DNA from: Cypionkella psychrotolerans
GTDB lineage: Bacteria; Pseudomonadota; Alphaproteobacteria; Rhodobacterales; Rhodobacteraceae
DNA: 64,000 nt
Assembly (NCBI RefSeq): GCF_001294535.1
Contig: NZ_LGIC01000007.1
Location: 1 to 64,000, forward strand
Reading direction: 5' to 3'
Part shown: positions 58,619-64,000 of the stretch, piece after piece
Position numbering within the stretch: position 1 is the stretch's first letter
How the letters are laid out: each line of letters begins with the position of its first letter
Notes under the pieces: model-generated
What the model saw: only the letters and a program-made list of their open reading frames with translations
Database searches by the model: none
Told to the model about the DNA's origin: nothing
Position numbers and translations under genes: made by a program

Positions 58619-59010
58619 CGTGTCATGTCTCCCATGTTCATCAAAAGTTGCATCGCGTCAGCCCGCACCGCCACCAGCGGGCTTTTGACCAGTGCGGTCT
58701 TGCAGGCAGTGACCACGGCATGACGCCATTCCGCTTCATGCTCCGGGGTCTGACCCTCAAACAGCGTTGCCGGGTCAACGCCCATCGCATCGGTCATTTC
58801 GTTATGTGTCAGGCACAGCAGCTTCACGACGATAGGTCGCGGGTGCTGCACATAGTTTGCAAAGGCCTGGGCCACGGTCAGCGCCGCCTCGTAATCGGCA
58901 ATGGGCTGCACAAAGACGCGCTTGCCAAAGAGCGTGGTCACCACAAACAGATCGTCGGGTGCTGGTGACATGGTGGACACGCAATTCCCGTTCTGACACC
59001 AAATGTTCAT
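58615..59010 (-). CDS. Island protein of unknown function
   Basis: A 131-residue protein, alpha/beta in character (DDLFVVTTLFGKRVFVQPIA, EAALTVAQAFANYVQHPRPI, VVKLLCLTHNEMTDAMGVDP). A pair of cysteines near the N-terminus (WCQNGNC) could bind metal. It begins one base inside the stop of the DUF5681 gene and overlaps the next gene by 4 bases. No family recognised. Confidence 0.68.
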   Translation of the reverse strand: MNIWCQNGNCVSTMSPAPDDLFVVTTLFGKRVFVQPIADYEAALTVAQAFANYVQHPRPIVVKLLCLTHNEMTDAMGVDPATLFEGQTPEHEAEWRHAVVTACKTALVKSPLVAVRADAMQLLMNMGDMTR

Positions 59011-59489
59011 CAGACTGCCTTTGCCTCCAATATCGCCAAGCGGGACTCCAAATCCTCAACAGCACGGATGCCCGCAACCGACTGGATGCAACCGACCAGC
59101 ATTTTCGCTGTATCAGCGTCCAGCTTACCGTCTGCGACCGCCTGTAGGATTTGGCGCGCTTGCGCTGACAGCGGCACATCATCGCTCAACTCAAACTGCA
59201 CCCGCTCTGCCTGCGCCCGCAGCGGCGGGGCAATCCGGGCAAGCGCAATGTTCGCCGCTTGCATGTCGCCTTCCAGCGCCTTGTCGATGACAACCTTTGC
59301 GATGGACACAGCTTCGTCCGCGAAGGCGTTGTGCAGCTTCTGCCGCTTGTCGATGATACCCTTTGGACGCCCAGCGGGGTTTGGGGAAGGGCCGCCACGC
59401 TTCCACGATGGGTTGCCGGGGCTACCGTCCCCCGGTCCATGCGACGGGACATACCCCTGCATCCATTCAGGTTGAATTATCTCATTCAT
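59010..59489 (-). CDS. DUF5681-domain protein (possible small-terminase-like)
   Basis: A 159-residue protein. The N-terminus carries the DUF5681 signature of a glycine/proline-rich stretch ending PSPNPAGRPKGIIDKRQKL. A helical C-terminal part follows (AFADEAVSIAKVVIDKALEG, DADTAKMLVGCIQSVAGIRA). DUF5681 proteins occur in prophages and integrative elements and are often compared with small terminase subunits, so a DNA-packaging or DNA-binding role is plausible but unproven. This gene gives the best hint of phage ancestry in the minus-strand operon. Confidence 0.78.
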   Translation of the reverse strand: MNEIIQPEWMQGYVPSHGPGDGSPGNPSWKRGGPSPNPAGRPKGIIDKRQKLHNAFADEAVSIAKVVIDKALEGDMQAANIALARIAPPLRAQAERVQFELSDDVPLSAQARQILQAVADGKLDADTAKMLVGCIQSVAGIRAVEDLESRLAILEAKAV

Positions 59490-59531
59490 CCGATTGCCTT
59501 GCTTTAATCAGGGTTTGAACAAACTTCGCGG

Positions 59532-60254
59532 TCAGACGTTAAAGGCGCGCTTGGAAGCATTGTTGGCTTCGCGCAGCATTTTGATTTTGCGGTAGTCCGC
59601 GCCAATCGCCTTTTGCACTTGACCGAGAATAAGACCGCCACCGCGCTCCAATACGCCAACCCCGGCTTTCAGTGCAGCGAGTTGCTTGGTCTTTTGCGGC
59701 GATGCCTTTTCGTGATACATCCGCAAGAGCGCCACTTGTTGCTCATTGGTCAAGCCGCTCAAATATGCAGGTGCGCCCAACACGGCGGATGCAGAAGACA
59801 AGTCACCTTCATTCAAGCATTGTCGCACAAAGCTCATTGGCGAACTGCCTGTGGCTTTCAGCCCGCGCACATGATCCCGAATTTCTTTGGAGATTGAGCT
59901 GTTGGCTGCATGGCTTTGAACGGGTTGCGACAACTCGCCTTCAATCTGCGCGATTTGCTTGGTCAGCACGCCATACGCGCTGTCCACCGCCTTCGTTGCG
60001 CGCTCTTGCAGCTTGTCGGCAAAGTCAGCCACCGCGATTGCACGCGCTGCCTCATTCATGGTCGGGTCTTTTTCCGCCTGCTCCCGTGCATCGTGAATCT
60101 GCGCAATGGTGCGGTAGGCCAATTCGAGTGCTTGCTCGGTATTTGCGAGCAGGTGCCGATTGGTTTCGTCAGCGTATTCCGGCAGCGACCGCACGATTTG
60201 CGGGTGCAGTGTCGAAGTTACGCGCGTGTCGATTACAAGTTCTTTATCCGCCAT
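59532..60254 (-). CDS. Island protein, helical, unknown function
   Basis: A 240-residue protein predicted to be mostly helical with coiled-coil character (ALELAYRTIAQIHDAREQAE, FADKLQERATKAVDSAYGVL). A short Gly-rich stretch GVGVLERGGGLILGQVQ lies near residues 203-219. It is the first clear gene of the minus-strand operon; the DUF5681 gene follows after 42 bases. I recognise no family. Confidence 0.7.
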   Translation of the reverse strand: MADKELVIDTRVTSTLHPQIVRSLPEYADETNRHLLANTEQALELAYRTIAQIHDAREQAEKDPTMNEAARAIAVADFADKLQERATKAVDSAYGVLTKQIAQIEGELSQPVQSHAANSSISKEIRDHVRGLKATGSSPMSFVRQCLNEGDLSSASAVLGAPAYLSGLTNEQQVALLRMYHEKASPQKTKQLAALKAGVGVLERGGGLILGQVQKAIGADYRKIKMLREANNASKRAFNV

Positions 60255-60607
60255 TTTGGCCCCCTAACACCTGATACGGCTTGTATTGTGCTGTTAGGGT
60301 AGCTGCTATCGCTGTAGTTCAGCTAGCGATTTCTTTTGTTATCAATATCTTAGGTCTAAAAATGAGGCGCTGGCTTTCATATCAAGTATGTGTGGGTCGG
60401 GCTTTACGCCTATGATGCGCCGGACGCGTCTGTTAGCATGGTGTTGCACGAAGAAGGCTTGCATGGCGGGTGCAATCACCGCCGCAACCGCCGATGAGGC
60501 GTCAGTGGTGACGTGAACGGATGACCATGCCGTCAGAAACATAACTTGTCGGAAGGGTGAGTTACGCCAGTTTGCCTTGGACAGGAGCGGCATCGCTACG
60601 TTAGGCT
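60255..60607. other. Divergent control region of the island
   Basis: This gap separates the minus-strand operon (starts 60254) from the plus-strand nucleotidyltransferase pair (starts 60608). It should hold promoters for both. One minus-strand frame within it (60342-60593) is listed separately at low confidence. Confidence 0.55.
60342..60593 (-). CDS. Possible small protein, weakly supported
   Basis: An 83-residue open frame (SAVAAVIAPAMQAFFVQHHA, RRIIGVKPDPHILDM) with a moderately hydrophobic centre. Start at 60591-60593 lacks a clear ribosome site. No family is recognisable, and a plus-strand frame over the same bases is similarly open. It may be a leader gene of the minus-strand operon or a chance frame. 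Confidence 0.3.
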   Translation of the reverse strand: MPLLSKANWRNSPFRQVMFLTAWSSVHVTTDASSAVAAVIAPAMQAFFVQHHANRRVRRIIGVKPDPHILDMKASASFLDLRY

Positions 60608-61222
60608 ATGAAAAATTTATTGAGAGATGTCATGGCCATTCCAGAGTTTGCCCCACATGGTGCCCTGCCTCCTTATGTCGATGGAAATCCTACTAGTCGC
60701 CGCGCTCGTTCTCCGTATTCGGCCAGCATATTTGAGGTTGTTGAACGCTTCTGCACGTCGCCACACAGGGCCAAGCTTCTGACTGGCTTGAATGAGTATC
60801 GAAAGCATCTCCATCAAGGCGGGTTCATCTCAGGCACCCAGTGGGTCGACGGTAGCTTTGTAAAAAATGTCGAGTTAACTTTGAAACGTGATCCGAAGGA
60901 TATTGACATTATAACCTTGTTCAATCGTCCTATCAAATACCAAGTGCAGCCCACTAAATGGGACAGCGACTATGAAACTCATCTGCACGGTGCTTACTTC
61001 CATACAAAGCGCATGAAGCCAATATACCTTTGCGACACATATGGGATTGATTTGGATGTTGGGCAAATGTCCCTGATTCGAGATACTACCTACTGGATGG
61101 GGTTATTTACCGACATTCGCGGCTCTTTTAACAAGAAAGGAATTGTTGAGATTCCACTTGCGTCAGATCCGATGGAGTTTAGCGCTGTTGCGCAGGCAAT
61201 AGGGGGCAAATATAATGTCTGA
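60608..61222 (+). CDS. Nucleotidyltransferase-fold protein, putative defence/toxin-type enzyme
   Basis: A 204-residue protein with minimal-nucleotidyltransferase features. Gly82-Ser83 (WVDGSFV) is followed by Asp98-x-Asp100 (DPKDIDIITLF), giving the G-S...D-x-D pattern of the polymerase-beta fold; Asp148/Asp150 (GIDLDVGQ) could supply the third carboxylate. This recalls the DUF6932 group, whose function is unknown. The gene is more AT-rich than the surrounding DNA and overlaps the next gene by 8 bases, so the two are made together. A role as toxin, defence enzyme or small-RNA modifier is inference. Confidence 0.7.
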   Translation: MKNLLRDVMAIPEFAPHGALPPYVDGNPTSRRARSPYSASIFEVVERFCTSPHRAKLLTGLNEYRKHLHQGGFISGTQWVDGSFVKNVELTLKRDPKDIDIITLFNRPIKYQVQPTKWDSDYETHLHGAYFHTKRMKPIYLCDTYGIDLDVGQMSLIRDTTYWMGLFTDIRGSFNKKGIVEIPLASDPMEFSAVAQAIGGKYNV

Positions 61223-62162
61223 CCTCCAACGGCTTTCATTTCTAAAAGGACAGATTTCTGAACTGGAAATTCTTATAGACGAAGCTGCGTTGTCGGGAAA
61301 TACGGTCGGTAGACTAAATTACGCAACTAGACTTGAGGTTGTGACCGAAGAACTTGATGCGCTTTTACTGAAAGACACATTGGTCGGAGAAATAGCGATT
61401 CTGTTTGACGGACCACCCGTCACGGGCACCAGAGCAATCGACGCTTCGTTCGCGGCGCTTGCGCTCACGTATTTTCAAGGAATTGTTACGCGTCTATATT
61501 CAGCAAGTCTTGGCGGGCAGTTGAATGCTCGGGGCAAGATCAGGGGATCTCGGCTGGCAGGGCTGAATATTCGTGCGGTTGCGACGGGATCGTTTGGGTT
61601 CATTCTTGAAGAAAGCGAGCCGAGGCAAGCGAGCATGATTAAGACCCCTATTCGTGAAACTCTAGAGGCAGCGACCGCTCTGCTATCAGAATTCGCGCAG
61701 GAGGACGATGATAATTTTCTTATTGACGTAGATGAAATAGACCCCCGTGTCTTCATTGCGCTTTCTAAGTTCTTTAGGCATCTAGAGTTGAACGATGCGA
61801 CATTAAAGACCAATTTGCCTGATAAGCTGTATTCATTCGGTCGCGCGGATATTGAGAGAGCATATAAGCGGATTTCAAATACGCATGTAAAGATTGAGCC
61901 TGTATCGTGGACGGGTCGGCTAGTGGGGCTTTCACCCATAAAACGCTCGTTCGACTTTAAGCGCGATGGCGGTGAGGCGATTGTGACTGGAAAATTCAGC
62001 CACCAAGTCAGCCAAGACTATCTTGAAAGAATTGAGAATGCTGATGGGATTACGCTTGGGCATCGGTTTGTTGCGGCGATAGAGATTGGCACTATTCGGA
62101 AACCTGATGGCTCGACAAGTGTATCTTATACGGTCACTGATCTTGTGGAAATTTCCGAGTAA
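61215..62162 (+). CDS. Partner protein of the nucleotidyltransferase gene, unknown function
   Basis: A 315-residue protein I do not recognise. The N-terminus (about residues 5-50: LSFLKGQISELEILIDEAAL, LEVVTEELDALLL) is probably a coiled coil. The middle and C-terminal parts look alpha/beta and soluble (LNIRAVATGSFGFILEESEP, GEAIVTGKFSHQVSQDYLER, ITLGHRFVAAIEIGTIRK). No membrane helix or signal is seen. Its start overlaps the upstream gene by 8 bases, an arrangement common for toxin-antitoxin or enzyme-sensor pairs. AT-rich like its partner. Confidence 0.68.
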   Translation: MSDLQRLSFLKGQISELEILIDEAALSGNTVGRLNYATRLEVVTEELDALLLKDTLVGEIAILFDGPPVTGTRAIDASFAALALTYFQGIVTRLYSASLGGQLNARGKIRGSRLAGLNIRAVATGSFGFILEESEPRQASMIKTPIRETLEAATALLSEFAQEDDDNFLIDVDEIDPRVFIALSKFFRHLELNDATLKTNLPDKLYSFGRADIERAYKRISNTHVKIEPVSWTGRLVGLSPIKRSFDFKRDGGEAIVTGKFSHQVSQDYLERIENADGITLGHRFVAAIEIGTIRKPDGSTSVSYTVTDLVEISE

Positions 62163-62389
62163 ATCACCCCAATATGGATTGCTTGCCTTTCCCAAGCCAC
62201 GCATAGCCCGCACAGCGCACGCCACCACCTGCCGCCACCGTTGCCGCGCAACACTGCGCGTCTGCACCACAGCGCAGCGCAGCCATCAAACGCGCCCTAA
62301 GGGTATAGCTGCGGCTAGCACTGGGCTGGTTCATCAACAGACCCACACGCCTAACCTAAACCATTCCAGCCGCTTGGTCGGTAGGGCGG

Positions 62390-62406
62390 TCATACTGCAA
62401 GTATGA
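62390..62406. repeat. Palindrome TCATACT-GCA-AGTATGA
   Basis: Perfect 7-bp arms with a 3-base centre, probably a regulator or replication-protein site. Confidence 0.7.
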
Positions 62407-62426
62407 TGCCCGGCATTTATGACGGC

Positions 62427-62467
62427 AGCCCCCTTATGCCCCCTTGCGCCCCCTTTACCGTAAAGGG
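62427..62467. repeat. 10-bp-phased CCCCCTT repeats plus palindrome
   Basis: GCCCCCTT begins at 62428, 62438 and 62448, exactly 10 bases apart, so all face the same side of the helix. The last unit runs into the palindrome CCCTTTACCGTAAAGGG (62451-62467, 8-bp arms around one base). Confidence 0.75.
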
Positions 62468-62513
62468 CAGTGCCAATGACCTATCCTTTTTCATGGAAGC
62501 AGCACTTTTGTAG

Positions 62514-62542
62514 TAAGGGGGCTAAAGGGGGCTAAGGGGGCT
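62514..62542. repeat. Inverted cluster of AAGGGGGC repeats
   Basis: AAGGGGGC begins at 62515, 62525 and 62534, about one helical turn apart and in the opposite orientation to the cluster at 62427-62467. It stops 6 bases before the 3' end of the helicase gene. Confidence 0.75.
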
Positions 62543-62547
62543 GGGCA

Positions 62548-63987
62548 TCAGTTCGGCCTGCAAAGCTCCTGCTCAACAGCTTGGGCATTGGCACCCCGCC
62601 ACCGCTGTGGGTTCCTAAGCACCCAAACCTTTACCTTCGGTCTTCCGAACATGTTAAAAGGTTTCGGCATCGGCTCAATGCCTGCCTTCCGAGCAATAGG
62701 TCCTAGCAGCTTCCAGCGACGGCTGGCGTCAGAAATCATGCTGCTTGGGTCAACACCAAAGACAACCTCAAACAGGTGTTCGGCGGTGATCAGGTCGCGG
62801 GGGCAGGTGTCCACCAGCGCCGTCGCATTTTCGTCTTCCGGTGTCATGCTGTTTGCAACGACCGCCTCTTTAGCCATGTTCATCGTGGCTCGGGCCCCGG
62901 GGTTAAATCCTGCGATAGGGCGGGAGTGCAGGAATTGGCGCACCGAGGCAATGAACATCGCGTCAGGCACTGGATAGAGCTTGCCGTAAAGGCGGCGGTA
63001 GTATCCATCGTCACCCTTCGGTTCGCTTGGATTGCGGATCACATTCCAGCGGCGATCATCTGCGGTGAGGGGCAGTGCAGTTTCATAGTTTGAAAATAGT
63101 AGCCAGCGACAACAGTTTTTTTCGGTGTGCTGCAAGCCATACTTCACGTTGATGAACCTGTGGGAGGCGGTCACCATCGACTTGAGCTTTTCGCTATGCT
63201 GCCACCGCTCCCCTGCGCCGCCTTCGTTAATTTCATCTACCACTGCAAGCAGCTTGCGGGAAAGCTGTCCGTTGAAGCCATTCGACAGGCTGGACTTGAG
63301 ATCGAAATCCATTGCCACATGCCCAGACCAGATATGCGCCAACAGCGCCGCCAACCAGTTCCGCCCAACTCCCTGTTGCGTGGCGATCATCAGATAATGG
63401 TTGTGTGGCAAGACACCGGGTTGCTGTTCAATATGGGCAAGCCAATCGAGAAACCTATTCCGCTCCGCCTCGTCGGGGATCAGATAGGTTACATGTTCAA
63501 TGAAAAGCTGGATTTGCTGTTGCCAGTTGGCAGGGGCGCTGTGCGGGCGCGGTTTCCATAGGTTCAACGCCCACCGCCCATCTTCGGAATTGCAGAACTC
63601 CCCCGCGCTCGGGTCGAAGGTTAGAGTATATGCCACCATGCGGCGCTCGCTGCTTTGCCAGAGGCCGAAGGTTGAGGCTTCAGACTCTCCATCTTCGCTC
63701 AAGATGGTCGTTGTGTTGTGCTTTAGCAGCGCCCCCATCCCGGCAGGGGGCAACTGAACAGCAAGGTTTTCGCGGAGAACAACCATTGGCTTCTCCGCGG
63801 CGATATACACAAGCGCCCGGTGCATTTCCTTCGCGTCCATGCTGGGCGGAAGTGCTGCAACTGCTGTCGTTAGTCCCTCACCAAAGGCTTTGAAGCTGGC
63901 CCTCTGTGCCTCTACGTTCCGATTTTCGTCAGCTTGCCGACTACGAATCTTGTCGAGCGTAAGGTTCAGGTAGCGGTCATCTTTCAT
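62548..63987 (-). CDS. DUF5906-type replication helicase (phage/satellite D5-like)
   Basis: A 479-residue protein with the DUF5906 helicase core of phage and satellite primase-helicases. The nucleotide loop is TQQGVGRNWLAALLAHIWSG, with Arg in place of the usual Walker A Lys, a variant I believe occurs in this family. Walker B-like residues are LLAVVDEINEGG and sensor residues lie in CCRWLLFSNYETALPLTADD. The N-terminal 110 residues are not a recognisable primase. GAGAAGG precedes the ATG at 63985-63987, so the gene appears complete. It probably melts and unwinds the repeat-containing origin next to its 3' end. Confidence 0.85.
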   Translation of the reverse strand: MKDDRYLNLTLDKIRSRQADENRNVEAQRASFKAFGEGLTTAVAALPPSMDAKEMHRALVYIAAEKPMVVLRENLAVQLPPAGMGALLKHNTTTILSEDGESEASTFGLWQSSERRMVAYTLTFDPSAGEFCNSEDGRWALNLWKPRPHSAPANWQQQIQLFIEHVTYLIPDEAERNRFLDWLAHIEQQPGVLPHNHYLMIATQQGVGRNWLAALLAHIWSGHVAMDFDLKSSLSNGFNGQLSRKLLAVVDEINEGGAGERWQHSEKLKSMVTASHRFINVKYGLQHTEKNCCRWLLFSNYETALPLTADDRRWNVIRNPSEPKGDDGYYRRLYGKLYPVPDAMFIASVRQFLHSRPIAGFNPGARATMNMAKEAVVANSMTPEDENATALVDTCPRDLITAEHLFEVVFGVDPSSMISDASRRWKLLGPIARKAGIEPMPKPFNMFGRPKVKVWVLRNPQRWRGANAQAVEQELCRPN

Positions 63988-64000
63988 TGCCTTCTCACGC

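Larger units (their letters stand above)
62163..62547. other. Repeat-rich non-coding region, candidate replication origin
   Basis: About 385 bases without a supported gene. It contains a 17-base palindrome (62390-62406), three direct CCCCCTT units (62428-62455), a palindrome CCCTTTACCGTAAAGGG (62451-62467) and three units in the opposite orientation (62514-62542) next to the 3' end of the DUF5906 helicase gene. This is the organisation expected of an iteron-type origin used by the adjacent helicase. Confidence 0.55.

Noticed and set aside
1-64000. CRISPR arrays and rRNA genes
   Set aside because: No series of regularly spaced identical repeats with unique spacers and no rRNA-like stretch was seen; the tandem repeats at 9854 and 62427 are coding and iteron-like respectively.

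Overview
The window is high-GC DNA from an alphaproteobacterium, most likely a member of Rhodobacterales (Rhodobacteraceae/Paracoccaceae). The basis is gene content and order: clpP-clpX followed by an NDUFA12-type complex I protein, MlaD, a DUF2155 protein and aat; accBC; a GapR (DUF2312) protein; and FNR-type and SigF/NrsF regulation. I cannot name the species. About 45 kb looks like ordinary chromosome. Three stretches look accessory: the left end (1-13.9 kb), an IS5-family insertion (52.3-53.6 kb) and an island starting at a tRNA-Thr (57.2 kb to the end).

Left accessory region (1-14.0 kb). A partial IS3-family element is followed by redox-stress genes. First comes a LysR regulator with an AhpD-like protein, a DUF1348 protein and a flavin-binding protein. 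Next is a SigF/NrsF sigma/anti-sigma pair divergent from msrB - dipZ-like thiol-reductant transporter - msrA, then a LysR regulator, a peroxiredoxin-like protein, a methionine-rich periplasmic protein, a membrane cytochrome b and a Tat-exported molybdoenzyme of the YedY/MsrP type. This is the gene set of a periplasmic reactive-chlorine / methionine-sulfoxide defence system (SigF-NrsF-MrpX-YedY1-YedZ1 of Azospira is the known reference), here combined with a second, thiol-driven MsrA/MsrB repair branch. Divergent promoters matching the published SigF consensus lie between sigF and msrB. The region ends at a decayed tyrosine integrase beside tRNA-Asn, so it may have arrived on an integrative element.

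Core regions (14.0-23.0 kb and 53.6-57.1 kb). These hold an MBL hydrolase, an EnvZ-like kinase, clpP, clpX, a complex I accessory protein, mlaD, aat, accC/accB, gapR, a two-domain iron-type ABC permease and tRNA-Thr.

Pyrimidine region (23.1-41.5 kb). preT-preA (dihydropyrimidine dehydrogenase), a carbamoyl-beta-alanine amidohydrolase and dihydropyrimidinase form a complete reductive pyrimidine pathway. They come with two RutR-type TetR regulators, RutR-like operators and an ABC importer in the same operon as the dihydropyrimidinase. Kup, a cupin, an HbpS-like protein and a glycosyltransferase/FkbM pair lie between.

Signalling and sulfur region (41.6-52.3 kb). An XRE/ScfR-like regulator, a receiver protein, a two-helix membrane protein and a symporter-domain histidine kinase form one cluster, followed by a FliM/FliN-like protein. 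A persulfide/sulfide module on the minus strand (MBL dioxygenase, YeeE, YeeE-rhodanese fusion) shares a control region, containing a perfect FNR box, with a DksA-like gene.

Island (57.2-64.0 kb). Short overlapping minus-strand genes (including a DUF5681 protein and a 50-residue protein), a two-gene nucleotidyltransferase-like pair on the plus strand, a repeat array that looks like a replication origin and a DUF5906 helicase follow the tRNA-Thr. This resembles a phage satellite or small integrative element whose far end is outside the window.
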